From Symmachiella dynata (GTDB lineage Bacteria; Planctomycetota; Planctomycetia; Planctomycetales; Planctomycetaceae): a DNA stretch of 64,000 nucleotides. Location of the stretch: the NCBI RefSeq assembly GCF_007747995.1, contig NZ_CP036276.1:7554001-7618000 (forward strand), written 5' to 3'. Each line of letters starts with the position of its first letter. Positions within the stretch are counted from its first letter, which is position 1. A program made the translations under genes and the position numbers. Of this stretch, positions 54,541 through 63,673 are shown piece by piece. The notes below the pieces were generated by a model, which was not told the origin of the DNA, did not search any database, and was given only the letters and a program-made list of their open reading frames with translations.

Positions 54541-54765
54541 ATGGAAGCATTGATTGGTTTGGCATGCATGCTGCCGTTTATTCTGCTGTCGATCGCCGGT
54601 ACAGTGTTTTGGATTTGGATGTTGGTCGATTGCCTGACCAAAGAACCCTCCGAGGGTAATGACAAAATCATTTGGGTCTTGGTGATCGTGTTTTTGCAAA
54701 TCATCGGCGCTGCTGTGTATTACTTTGTGCGCCGCCCGGAGCGAATTAGTCAGACTGGGCAATGA
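54541..54765 (+). CDS. Small membrane protein, PLDc_N domain
   Basis: A 74-residue protein with two membrane spans (about 5-30 and 43-64) joined by a short loop, matching the phospholipase D N-terminal domain PF13396 (FWIWMLVDCLTKEP, then WVLVIVFLQIIGAAVYYFVRRP). The domain is common as a stand-alone small membrane protein of unknown role; no phospholipase is present. GAGAGGA lies upstream of ATG 54541. Confidence 0.85.
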   Translation: MEALIGLACMLPFILLSIAGTVFWIWMLVDCLTKEPSEGNDKIIWVLVIVFLQIIGAAVYYFVRRPERISQTGQ

Positions 54766-54833
54766 CGCACAGGACCGCGGCCGGCCCCTGCTAGATAGAC
54801 TCACCCTGCACTTGAACTGAGGAAGTATTAGAG

Positions 54834-55991
54834 ATGCGTCACGCGCTGCTTGTGATCGGGATGATTGTTTTCGCTCACAGCCACCTGCCGGCCGAGGAAC
54901 CCGCCGCTAAGCCTAAGACGAAACGGTTGTATCTGGATGAGTTCCGGCCCAAAAGCCAACTCAAGGCGCCGCAGCATATTCTGAAGCGGGCCAAGTTTCC
55001 CTGCGTGAATGTGCATACGCATCCCGGGAAGTTGAGTGAAAAAGAACTCGACGAAATGGTGGCAGCCATGGACGCATCAAACATCGCCGTCAGCGTCAGC
55101 TTGGATGGCAAGATGGGTTCGAAACTTTCGGAGCAGTTGGAGCTCTACCGGCGGCGGCATCCGGGACGATTTGTGATCTTTGTGCGGATGGACTATCGCG
55201 GCGACGGTGAGGAAGACAAACCCGAAACTTGGGCCGTCAACCAACCGGGATTCGGATTGCGGATGGCTGACGGTTTGTCGGATGCGGTCAAACGAGGGGC
55301 GTCGGGACTGAAACTGACAAAAATGTTGGGGCTGTATCTGCGCGGGCCTGACGGAAAACTGTTGAAGGTTGACGATCCGCGGTTTGATCCTGTTTGGCAA
55401 CGGGCAGGCGAACTGGGTGTGCCGGTCCTGTGGCACGCGTCGGATCCAATCGCCTTTTTTCAGAAAACTGACGAATACAACGAACGCTGGGAAGAATTGT
55501 ATCGGCATCCCGAGTGGAGTTTTTACGGCGAGGAGTTTCCCGCCCATCAGGATGTGATCGATGCCCGCAACCGCGTCATCGCACGGCATCCCCAGACGAC
55601 TTTCATCTGCGCTCACATGGCCGATATCCCCGAGGATTTGGCAAAGCTGGGAACGTATCTGGATCGGTATCCCAACATGATGGTCGAGATCGCTGCCCGC
55701 GTCGCTGAATTGGGCCGGCAACCTTATACGGCGCGCAAGTTTTTCCTAAAATACTCCGACCGCATCCTCTTCGGCACCGACGGCGTCCCTCCCGTTTCAG
55801 AGTTGATTCCGCATTGGCGGTTTCTGGAAACTTGGGACGAAGACTTTCCCTACGAAGACAACCCGTTTCCCCCGCAAGGCTTTTGGAACATCTACGGCCT
55901 GGGCCTGCCGGATGACGTGTTACGCAAGGTGTATTACGAAAACGCCCTGCGGATCATTCCAGGGCTGAAGGTGCCGGGGGTGGAAAAGTGA
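54834..55991 (+). CDS. Exported amidohydrolase family protein
   Basis: A 385-residue protein with a probable signal peptide (LLVIGMIVFAHSHLPA). It belongs to amidohydrolase-related PF04909: the first strand carries VNVHTHPGK (HxH metal ligands), then VPVLWHASDP (His), FICAHMAD (His) and ILFGTDGVPP (Asp). All expected TIM-barrel metal ligands are present. Family members hydrolyse lactones or decarboxylate aromatic acids; the substrate is unknown. Confidence 0.9.
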   Translation: MRHALLVIGMIVFAHSHLPAEEPAAKPKTKRLYLDEFRPKSQLKAPQHILKRAKFPCVNVHTHPGKLSEKELDEMVAAMDASNIAVSVSLDGKMGSKLSEQLELYRRRHPGRFVIFVRMDYRGDGEEDKPETWAVNQPGFGLRMADGLSDAVKRGASGLKLTKMLGLYLRGPDGKLLKVDDPRFDPVWQRAGELGVPVLWHASDPIAFFQKTDEYNERWEELYRHPEWSFYGEEFPAHQDVIDARNRVIARHPQTTFICAHMADIPEDLAKLGTYLDRYPNMMVEIAARVAELGRQPYTARKFFLKYSDRILFGTDGVPPVSELIPHWRFLETWDEDFPYEDNPFPPQGFWNIYGLGLPDDVLRKVYYENALRIIPGLKVPGVEK

Positions 55992-56103
55992 TTCACCACG
56001 GAGAGAGGCTGTCGGCTTTAGACCTTAGGCTGTAGAGTTGTGATGTCGAGGCTTTTCCTAAGGTCTATAGCCTAGAGTCTAAAGCCCATTGATCCGTGGT
56101 GAA
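55992..56103. repeat. Nested palindromic repeat, family E
   Basis: Perfect outer arms TTCACCACGGA (55992-56002) and TCCGTGGTGAA (56093-56103) enclose imperfect inner arms GGCTTTAGACCTTAGGCTG (from 56014) and AGCCTAGAGTCTAAAGCC (to 56086). The outer arm resembles the half repeat at 5907-5936. Confidence 0.75.
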
Positions 56104-56152
56104 TTAACACCAACAGAAATCACACACAAATACTTCAAACAGAAAGCTAACC

Positions 56153-56461
56153 ATGATTCACGTACTTGCCACCATTGAAGTCGTTGACGGAAAACGGGAT
56201 GAGTTTTTGAAGCACTTTAATGAACTCGTGCCCCAAGTGCTCGCCGAAGAGGGGTGTATTGCCTATGGGCCGGCCGTTGATTTGCAGACGAATCTTCCGG
56301 TCCAACCGCCCGTGCGACCGAATATTGTGACGGTCATCGAACAATGGGACGACTTGTCCGCACTGGAAGCGCACTTGATGGCGCCGCACATGGTTGCTTT
56401 TCGCGACGTGGTCAAGGATCTGGTGATCGAGACGATCGTCGGTGTGCTGGAACCGGCATAA
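56153..56461 (+). CDS. Antibiotic biosynthesis monooxygenase (ABM) domain protein
   Basis: A 102-residue single ABM domain (PF03992), ferredoxin-like fold, similar to putative quinol monooxygenases such as YgiN. IHVLATIEVVDGKRDEFLKH begins the domain; EEGCIAYGPAVDL and VIEQWDDLSALEAHLMAPH are the conserved parts. It may act on quinones or be a stress-related dimeric protein. Cytoplasmic. Confidence 0.9.
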   Translation: MIHVLATIEVVDGKRDEFLKHFNELVPQVLAEEGCIAYGPAVDLQTNLPVQPPVRPNIVTVIEQWDDLSALEAHLMAPHMVAFRDVVKDLVIETIVGVLEPA

Positions 56462-56487
56462 TTGACCACACAGATGACCACCGCTCG

Positions 56488-56745
56488 TTACCAGAGCGGA
56501 TCTTTTGGAGCCGAACGCACGCGGCGAATGTGCGCTTCGGCGGCCGGCATGGCGTCGAGTTCTGAATAAAAGATCGCCGTCGGATCAATCCCCCGCGCAT
56601 CGAGTCGGCCGATCCGCTCCGCCACACGCGGTTGCCGCGCGATCATCGGCAGCACCGCTAACCAGACGAACAGCAACAGCCCGCTGACGAGAATCAGCGC
56701 CAGCCAGTTGCGTTTCGAGGATGCATTGCTTGGTGGGGGAGTCAC
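56488..56745 (-). CDS. Small single-span membrane protein of unknown function
   Basis: An 85-residue protein with a short polar N terminus, one membrane span (about 14-34, LALILVSGLLLFVWLAVLPM) and a polar C terminus of about 45 residues. It starts 50 bases downstream of the sodium:solute symporter stop on the same strand and may be co-transcribed with it. No family recognised. The frame is supported by the clear membrane segment and its placement, but it is short. Confidence 0.6.
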   Translation of the reverse strand: MTPPPSNASSKRNWLALILVSGLLLFVWLAVLPMIARQPRVAERIGRLDARGIDPTAIFYSELDAMPAAEAHIRRVRSAPKDPLW

Positions 56746-56794
56746 TGGATTTTATCTGCTAGATTTAAGTGAGTGCAGCGGCCCGCTCGAAATG

Positions 56795-58402
56795 TTAATC
56801 CGTCTTGGCGCGGGTCCAGACCGTTAATCCTCGCAGATCCTTCATTGACGTTCTAGGGAACAAACTAATTCCCAGCGCGACTGTGACGAACACGACGTTC
56901 ACAATGATCCCCACCCAGTATTCGTGGATGTCCATCTGCAGAAAATCAGGCAATTGGCCGGAGATGTTGAGTGCAAGATAGACATTCAGCAGAATGCCCG
57001 GAACGAGGGCGGCGACCACGCAGCGATAGTCGACGCGCGTGGTAAAGAAGCCCAACATGAACAGCCCCACGAGACAGCCCCCGAAGACGGACGAGACGAT
57101 CCAGGTCAAGGTATTGATGTTCTTAAACGGAATTTCAATCAGCGCAATCGCCCCGCCGATCATAACCATGGCGGCAAACAGAGCGATGATTCGCGCCGCC
57201 ACCAAGTAATATTTGTCGCTACGGCCCGGGCGCACGAACGGTTTAAGGATGTCGACCACCGTCACCGTGGCAATGGAGTTGATGCTCGAATCGAGCGACG
57301 ACATGGCAGCTGCTAAAACCCCGGCGATCACCAAGCCGCCAAGCCCGGCGGGAATTTGGGTTAATATAAAATGGGGAAACACCGCATCGACCTGCGACTG
57401 TTGCAGTGCGACCACTTGAGGATCGGGAAAGGCTTGGTAAAACGCATACAGGCACGTACCCACGAAAAAGAACAGAATCCATGTCGGGAGGGCCATCACC
57501 GAAAACAGGATCGTCGCCTTGCGGGCTTCCCGCATTGATTTTGCCGCGGCGTAGCGCTGCACGACCGTTTGGTCACAGCAGTAGGTGGTCAGCCATTCGA
57601 GGATGCCCAGCAAGATCACGATCGTGAGTGTTTTCCGGGACAGGACTTCGGAAATCCGCGCGCGTAGGTTTTGTTGTGTGTCGGTTACAGGATTCGGTTC
57701 CGGTGTCGATTCCGGTGCTGGGCCGTCGATACCCATATCGAATTTGTGATCGGCGCGACCGACTGCGATCACTTCGGCGAATCCGCCGGGAAGTTGCCAG
57801 ACGACGTAACCGATCGACATCATTCCGGCCAGCAACAGCACGATGGTTTGCACCACGTCGGTCCAGATCACCGCTTCGATGCCGCCGGCGATGGTGTAAA
57901 AGGCGATGAAAATACCGGTGCAGAGGATCACGCTCCACAGCGGCGCCCCGGTCAGCAGCGCGACCGGCAGCGAGACAAGAAATAGAATCCGCGCGAGTCG
58001 AATCAGTTGAATGATCAAAAAACTGGACACGCCGTACAAGCGAGCGATCGCTCCGAATCGCATTTCCAGATATTGAAACGCCGAGATCATATCATCGCGG
58101 CGGAGCAGCGGGACGAAATAGATGACGGCAATGACCGCCACGAATGGGAGCGTCAGGTTTTGGACCAGATTTCGCCAATCGGCCGAAAAGGCGTCGGCGG
58201 GAAAGGCCAGAAACGTGACCGAGCTGATCGTTGTGCCGACCATCGATAACCCGATGACCCAGCCGCGAAACGAACGGTTGCCGACGAAGTATTCCGCCGT
58301 CGTGGTATTGCGGCGGGCAAAGTACAGCCCCATGCCGGCCATGGCCAATAGATACGCCAAGATGGCGACCACATCCAACGTCCGCAAAGGTGTTGCAGTC
58401 AT
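56795..58402 (-). CDS. Sodium:solute symporter family protein
   Basis: A 535-residue inner-membrane transporter of the SSS family (PF00474) with about 13 spans. Family features: YFVGNRSFRGWVIGLSMVGTTISSVTF near the N terminus (split here as YFVGNRSFRGWVIGL and SMVGTTISSVTF), GGIEAVIWTDVVQ, and AAAMSSLDSSINSIATV, which contains the sodium-site Ser residues. A periplasmic or cytoplasmic Pro/Glu-rich loop (about 225-245) is an insertion. It uses the sodium gradient to import an unknown solute. GTG 58405 is an alternative start. Confidence 0.93.
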   Translation of the reverse strand: MTATPLRTLDVVAILAYLLAMAGMGLYFARRNTTTAEYFVGNRSFRGWVIGLSMVGTTISSVTFLAFPADAFSADWRNLVQNLTLPFVAVIAVIYFVPLLRRDDMISAFQYLEMRFGAIARLYGVSSFLIIQLIRLARILFLVSLPVALLTGAPLWSVILCTGIFIAFYTIAGGIEAVIWTDVVQTIVLLLAGMMSIGYVVWQLPGGFAEVIAVGRADHKFDMGIDGPAPESTPEPNPVTDTQQNLRARISEVLSRKTLTIVILLGILEWLTTYCCDQTVVQRYAAAKSMREARKATILFSVMALPTWILFFFVGTCLYAFYQAFPDPQVVALQQSQVDAVFPHFILTQIPAGLGGLVIAGVLAAAMSSLDSSINSIATVTVVDILKPFVRPGRSDKYYLVAARIIALFAAMVMIGGAIALIEIPFKNINTLTWIVSSVFGGCLVGLFMLGFFTTRVDYRCVVAALVPGILLNVYLALNISGQLPDFLQMDIHEYWVGIIVNVVFVTVALGISLFPRTSMKDLRGLTVWTRAKTD

Positions 58403-58805
58403 CACATCTCGGCTTTCAGGGCCACAAGTTGCCCAACCCGCTTGCGCATTTGTGCGTCATTGCGAATTCCCACACAACGACATGCTCAGCCGAGTTATGC
58501 AACTTGCATTGATTTGGAAACAGCGCGGGCTGCGAAACAGTTCGCCGTTTCGTATGGAGTCAACGTCAAATAGTATGCGGTGTCGCATACGTGTGACGCA
58601 AGCGGGTTTCTTGACTCCCCTCGTTGGGCCAAGACTGGCGTTTGCGATTCGGGACGTGTAGGATGGCGAATTCACGCGCCACAATCCAATTCCCGCACAT
58701 CCTGACCGCGACCGACGACCACTCGATGGGTCGCTTTGAGCGACCAATAATCGTCGAGTGTCTCACCCGCGTCACCGGTACTGATTCCTGCAAGAGAACC
58801 GACCG

Positions 58806-60704
58806 ATGCCACAACTTTTTCTACCTGTCTTCGCCGAGTTACCCGCCGCTGATATCGCCGTGCTGGTGGTTTACATCATTGGGATCGTGGCGTTTGGCTG
58901 CGGATTCATTCGCAAAAGTGGCAGCACCAGCGAATTCATGGCGGCCGGCGGATCACTGCCTGGCTGGGCGGTGGGTCTGTCAATTTTCGGCACCTATCTC
59001 AGCAGCAATACGTTTTTGGGCGTACCGGGAATAGCGTACGGGTCAAACTGGAATGGTTGGGTGTTCAGTTTGTCGTTGCCGTTTGCCGCGGTGATCGCCG
59101 TCAAATACTTCGTACCGTTTTATCGCCGCAGCGGCGAGATTTCGGCCTATCAACATTTCGAGAAACGTTTCGGTGGTTGGGCGCGGACGTACTGCGTTAC
59201 GTTTTATTTGCTCACGCAATTTGCGCGCGTCGGGTCGGTGATGTTCGGCGTTGCTTTGGGTTTGCGGGCGCTGACCGGCTGGGATATGCAGGCTATCATC
59301 ATCGGCACAGGATTTCTGGTCACACTCTACACGCTTTTAGGCGGTATCGAAGCGGTGATCTGGACCGACGTGGCGCAAAGTATCGTTCTCTCCATCGGTG
59401 CGGTGATTGTGGCGGGCTTGATTCTGTTCGATCTCCCCGAAGGTCCTGGACAAGTCTTCACGATCGCTGCGGAACACGAAAAATTCAGTTTGGGAAGTTT
59501 TGAAACTGAGTTTGCGACGTCGACGTTCTGGGTGATGTTGCTCTACGGCGTGTTCATTAACTTAAACAACTTCGGCATCGATCAAAACTTTGTGCAGCGC
59601 TATCACACTGCGAAATCGGAAAAAGAGGCTGCCCGTTCTGTGTGGATGGGGGCCATCGCCTATGTCCCGATTTCCCTGCTCTTCTTTTTTATTGGCTCAT
59701 CGTTGTTTTCATACTACGAAACGCAGCCGGAAATGAAGGAAGAAGTACAGATCGAAGTCGCCCCGGAAAACTTGAAAAAGCAAGCCAACAAGCTGAAATT
59801 TCAGGCACAGGACCTCGCCTACGAGGAATCACGCATTGCCTCCCTCAAAGTCCAGGATTCGAAAAAATACGAGGAAGCCAGCGAGAAACACATTGCCAAC
59901 GAAAAGAAATTCCAGGTGAACAAAACCCAGTACGAGGCTAACAAAGCCGCGCTGGAAGACTGGACAACCTCTGTCCAACAAATCCAAGACGATATGCGGG
60001 GCAAAAATCCTGATTTGACTGATGAAGAATTTGAGGAAAAGTTCTTGACCTCAATTCCCAATCCTCCTGAATGGGTGACAAAACTGAAGGCGAGTGAAAT
60101 CGGTGACAAAGTCTTCCCACACTTTATTGTCGCAAAACTCCCTGTGGGCATGGCGGGCTTGTTGCTTGCCGCCATATTTGCAGCGGCGATGAGCAGTGTC
60201 GACACCAGCCTGAACAGTTCCGCAACGGTAATTCTGACCGACATTTACAAACGCTATATCAACCCTGATGTCGATGAGAAAGGGCAGATGCGCGTGCTTT
60301 ACGGATCAACGTTGTTTGTCGGCGCCGTGGGAACTGGTATCGGCGTCGCACTCATCGGTACCGAGAGCATCCTTAAAGCGTGGTGGACACTATCGGGTAT
60401 CTTTGCCGGTGGGATGCTTGGTTTATTTTTGCTCAGCCTAATTGCCCGAAACGCCACCAAGCCCGCCGCAGCGACAGGTGTCGTCATCGGATTACTCGTG
60501 ATAATGTGGATGACATTCAGTGATGTCAAATTCCTTCGGGAAACGCTCGGCATTCCATACTCGCTGCCGGAAGGTCTCCGCAGCCCGTTTCATGGCCATA
60601 TGACAATCGTCGTCGGCACACTGACCATCTTCTTGGTGGGATTGATCATCAGCCAATTCGTCGGCGGTAAAACGGACGACGCCGCGTCCAACGCGAAGAC
60701 CTAA
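58806..60704 (+). CDS. Sodium:solute symporter with a coiled-coil insertion
   Basis: A 632-residue SSS-family transporter. FMAAGGSLPGWAVGLSIFGT, GGIEAVIWTDVAQS and AAAMSSVDTSLNSSATV are the family landmarks. Between spans, about residues 305-425 form a highly charged Lys/Glu-rich segment (e.g. KKQANKLKFQAQDLAYEESR) that looks like a long coiled coil; ordinary family members lack it. It is divergent from the other symporter gene, with a 403-base spacer (58403-58805) that holds no gene I can support. Solute unknown. Confidence 0.92.
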   Translation: MPQLFLPVFAELPAADIAVLVVYIIGIVAFGCGFIRKSGSTSEFMAAGGSLPGWAVGLSIFGTYLSSNTFLGVPGIAYGSNWNGWVFSLSLPFAAVIAVKYFVPFYRRSGEISAYQHFEKRFGGWARTYCVTFYLLTQFARVGSVMFGVALGLRALTGWDMQAIIIGTGFLVTLYTLLGGIEAVIWTDVAQSIVLSIGAVIVAGLILFDLPEGPGQVFTIAAEHEKFSLGSFETEFATSTFWVMLLYGVFINLNNFGIDQNFVQRYHTAKSEKEAARSVWMGAIAYVPISLLFFFIGSSLFSYYETQPEMKEEVQIEVAPENLKKQANKLKFQAQDLAYEESRIASLKVQDSKKYEEASEKHIANEKKFQVNKTQYEANKAALEDWTTSVQQIQDDMRGKNPDLTDEEFEEKFLTSIPNPPEWVTKLKASEIGDKVFPHFIVAKLPVGMAGLLLAAIFAAAMSSVDTSLNSSATVILTDIYKRYINPDVDEKGQMRVLYGSTLFVGAVGTGIGVALIGTESILKAWWTLSGIFAGGMLGLFLLSLIARNATKPAAATGVVIGLLVIMWMTFSDVKFLRETLGIPYSLPEGLRSPFHGHMTIVVGTLTIFLVGLIISQFVGGKTDDAASNAKT

Positions 60705-60776
60705 CGTGAACTGTGCAACGCGCCGACTCTCCAGCGAAGGCGGGGAGTGACGTCCGGTCAACGATACCCCACCGCG

Positions 60777-61775
60777 TCAATCCACGCCCAACATCCGCGC
60801 CGCATTGTTCCAAAAAATGTCCTCAACGGCGCTGTCGCTGAGCCGTTCGCTCCAACAGGCCCATTTGATCGAACGCAGGTGCTCAAGCCCAATGAGCACC
60901 GGTTCGATCTTGTTGTGCTTTTCACCCCAGACCGGCGTCTCTTCGTACAGCCAGACAAACGAATCGGCCGCCCCCAGGCTTCGACCGCGGAGGTGGCTGA
61001 CCGGCACGTCTGAGCCGTACATCAATCGTTCATGCCCCAGAATGCGAATGATCGCTTGATGCGCAATCGGTTCGCAGTTCGCGCTGGTGTCGAAATACAA
61101 ATTGTCCAACCCTTTGAGATGCGGCAGCCCTTCGAGATTGTGCGCCGGCTGAAATCCCCGCGCCGAATGCGCCAAGATCAACCGCATGCCGGGATAGGTC
61201 TCGCAGTAATGGCGAATCCAATGAATATTCTGCGGGTCCGCCACCGCTCGCGAACGGACCATGTGCAGCGTGATCACCAGTTCCTCTTCGTGGGCAATCT
61301 TGACGAGTGGCTCGGGGAGAAAGTCGGGAATCTGCGCGTCCCACGTTGGCTGTGTGGCAGCGGTGATGTGATAGCACTTCAACCCATGCAGCCCTAACCT
61401 CCGGACTTCTTCGCGGACCCATTCGGGATCGTCATCAGCTGCAATAAAAAACTCACCGCGACATCGCGGATCGTGCACCACTTCTTGAGCGACCCAGGCG
61501 CTGGCGTCGGGAAATCGGTCCCGATGCTGCATGCTAAAAATCGGCAAGAACAGCGCCGCCAAATCGGCGCCGGGATGCAGGTCGGACATCAATTCCCGGT
61601 ACTCGGCATACCCCACCGTATCGTAACCCGCAGGTGTCAACGACGGTGCGAATTCGGATTTGCCCAGATGGCAATGCGCATCGTAAATGCGATCCGGCAA
61701 AAACGACGCCAATTCGCGTTCGTAGAATTCCCTGTCGCAAGGCCGCAGCAATGTCGATCCACTGGAGTTTGTCAT
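60777..61775 (-). CDS. Amidohydrolase family protein
   Basis: A 332-residue cytoplasmic protein of amidohydrolase-related PF04909. IYDAHCHLGKSEF carries the HxH ligands, LVITLHMVRS the third His, LILAHSARGF the fourth, and LMYGSDVPVSH the Asp. ATG 61775 was chosen because residues upstream of it do not resemble the family and overlap repeat sequence. The gene converges with the coiled-coil symporter (72 bases), and a shared solute is possible but not shown. Confidence 0.88.
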   Translation of the reverse strand: MTNSSGSTLLRPCDREFYERELASFLPDRIYDAHCHLGKSEFAPSLTPAGYDTVGYAEYRELMSDLHPGADLAALFLPIFSMQHRDRFPDASAWVAQEVVHDPRCRGEFFIAADDDPEWVREEVRRLGLHGLKCYHITAATQPTWDAQIPDFLPEPLVKIAHEEELVITLHMVRSRAVADPQNIHWIRHYCETYPGMRLILAHSARGFQPAHNLEGLPHLKGLDNLYFDTSANCEPIAHQAIIRILGHERLMYGSDVPVSHLRGRSLGAADSFVWLYEETPVWGEKHNKIEPVLIGLEHLRSIKWACWSERLSDSAVEDIFWNNAARMLGVD

Positions 61776-61823
61776 CGTGTCGCTTCTGCGCTTTCTAAGT
61801 TGATTGTCTGTAAGAAAAACAAA

Positions 61824-62058
61824 TACCCCGAAGGGGTTGAACATCATAGCCCAGGGTAAGCGGCGAAGCCGCGCCACCCTGGGTGAGCCATCAAAACAAA
61901 AACCAAACCCTGAAAGGGTTTCTCAAGGCAAACGGGGGCAATACTCCAATTGTCGGTTAATTGAGAAACCCCTTCAGGGTTTGCTCCGGATGCCTCAAAC
62001 CTTACCTGGGGTGCGCTCACGTTGTTCGCGACCCCAGGCTACGATGAGTCACGCCTTC
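61824..62058. repeat. Palindromic repeat cluster, family F
   Basis: Arms AAACCCTGAAAGGGTTTCTC (from 61905) and GAGAAACCCCTTCAGGGTTT (to 61982) are 22-base reverse complements with one mismatch. They are flanked by CCCAGGGT...ACCCTGGG (61850-61882) and CCTGGGG...CCCCAGG (62006-62038) hairpins. It occupies most of the 366-base spacer between the amidohydrolase and Nramp genes; no gene is seen there. Confidence 0.75.
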
Positions 62059-62141
62059 GGCGAAAATAATATTCCCTATTCCGTTAGACCTTCAAAAAAC
62101 AAACGACTTCGTCCTCTAACATCCAAGCATCCTCGTGCGAG

Positions 62142-63437
62142 TCATTTCGTAAACGCGGCGTAAATCGCCCAGCCTCCAGAGGCGGTGAAAAACAATAGGA
62201 TCAACCACAACAGACCAGTCGTCAACGGACGGTTACGATGCTCCTTTCCAATCAAACGGGCGGAACCGTTGAGTACCAATAACACCACTGCCAGCATGGG
62301 CAGGAAGGCGGCGCCGACAATGGCGTATAGTTTTTGCATCTCCTTAAAACCGTACCACAGGCCGATCATGGGAATCGTGGCGATCAAGACCAATGCCCAT
62401 TGATAGACCCGTGCAGTGGTCTCGACCGGTTGCCGTTCGCGTTCCCCATATTTTTCGTGCATCATGCCGGCGTAGTCGGCGAACAGATAAGGTATGCTTT
62501 GCCAGACGCCGAGCAGGCTGCTGGTCACGGCTCCCCAGGCTCCAATAAGAAACGCCCAGCGGCCCACTGTTCCCAGCCGGCCTTGTAGTTGATCGGCCAA
62601 CGTCACGATCAATCCAGCACCGCCGCCGGTTACTTCAATCGTGCTCCCGATAATCACCATGCCGATCCCGAAGAGGGCCGTCATCGTATATCCCACGGCG
62701 AGATCGATGCGGCAGGTCTTTAGATATTCAATTCCCCGACGATCTTCCTCGCGAATCCAATAGCCGTAACAGAGCACTGTGACGGTTCCCCCCACGCCCC
62801 CCATCAAGGCAATCGTCCAGCTCAAGCCGCCGTCATAGAGATGAGGTATCGTTGGCCAAACCAATCCGCGCCCGACGGCCCACCACTCAGTCGTCAACAG
62901 GGTGGCCGTCACGAGCACCGTGACAAACATCACAGCGATACAAACACTCATCACTTTTTCAAACAGTCGATAGCCACCGAGGCGGATTAGGATCACGCCA
63001 ACGAGGCTATGCAGAATTCCATAGACGATTTTGCCCTTGGCTGCTGCTGTCAAACCGCCGGTCGTCGTGTCAGAGTCGGCGAACAAGGGCCAAATTGCGT
63101 TGGCGGTTACGCCGGTGGCGCTCATCAGGGCGGCTCCGACGAGAAAACTCCAAATCGCCAAATAAACAATGAACACGGCTTGAACCGTCCGGCCGAAATT
63201 AGCGACGCAACCTTCGAGCAAGGTCGTCTCGGTGGCCAGTTGCCAGCGGGCGAGTCCTTCGTTGAGGATGTATTTCAACAGCGCGCCGACAATCACCGCC
63301 CAGAGAATGGCGACGCCGAGGTGACTGCCTGTAAAGGCACCGGTCGCCAGATCCCCGGCGCCGACACCCGTAGCGGCGACGAGAATTCCGGGGCCGATGA
63401 GCTTCAGCCAATGTTTTTTGGGGGCGGGTTGATTCAC
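62142..63437 (-). CDS. Nramp family divalent metal transporter-like protein
   Basis: A 431-residue membrane protein with about 11 spans, of the Nramp family (PF01566). The first-span region reads GPGILVAATGVGAGDLATGA; canonical manganese transporters have DPGN here, so the metal-binding Asp and Asn are replaced, as in several planctomycete Nramp-related transporters whose cargo is unknown. MGGVGGTVTVLCYGYW corresponds to the span 6 region, where AMPHN-like residues would bind metal and are also absent. GTG 63437 has GGAA six bases upstream; TTG 63449 is an alternative. Confidence 0.85.
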   Translation of the reverse strand: MNQPAPKKHWLKLIGPGILVAATGVGAGDLATGAFTGSHLGVAILWAVIVGALLKYILNEGLARWQLATETTLLEGCVANFGRTVQAVFIVYLAIWSFLVGAALMSATGVTANAIWPLFADSDTTTGGLTAAAKGKIVYGILHSLVGVILIRLGGYRLFEKVMSVCIAVMFVTVLVTATLLTTEWWAVGRGLVWPTIPHLYDGGLSWTIALMGGVGGTVTVLCYGYWIREEDRRGIEYLKTCRIDLAVGYTMTALFGIGMVIIGSTIEVTGGGAGLIVTLADQLQGRLGTVGRWAFLIGAWGAVTSSLLGVWQSIPYLFADYAGMMHEKYGERERQPVETTARVYQWALVLIATIPMIGLWYGFKEMQKLYAIVGAAFLPMLAVVLLVLNGSARLIGKEHRNRPLTTGLLWLILLFFTASGGWAIYAAFTK

Positions 63438-63515
63438 AGCAAATTCCAACGGGGCGGAAAGGGCTTGAGCCTAATCGGTGATGTTTCATGGGGCAATGCC
63501 AACCGGTCGGGCAAT

Positions 63516-63591
63516 ACCCCCCGGCGGAGCCGGGGGCTGAGGGACGGTGCATGGCCGGTTTTTCTCCCAGCCCCCGGCTCCGCTGGGGGGT
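63516..63591. repeat. Palindromic repeat, family G
   Basis: ACCCCCCGGCGGAGCCGGGG (from 63516) pairs with CCCCGGCTCCGCTGGGGGGT (to 63591), one mismatch over about 28 bases, with a 20-base centre. An outer pair (GGGGCAATGCC near 63490 and GTTGCCCAGG near 63609) may extend it. It lies in the spacer between the divergent Nramp-like and DUF1501 genes. Confidence 0.75.
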
Positions 63592-63673
63592 CGTTGCGGT
63601 CAAGCGCTGTTGCCCAGGGGCTACCGGGCATGTTAGACTCATATCAACATTTGTTGATCCTCACGCCCCACAC

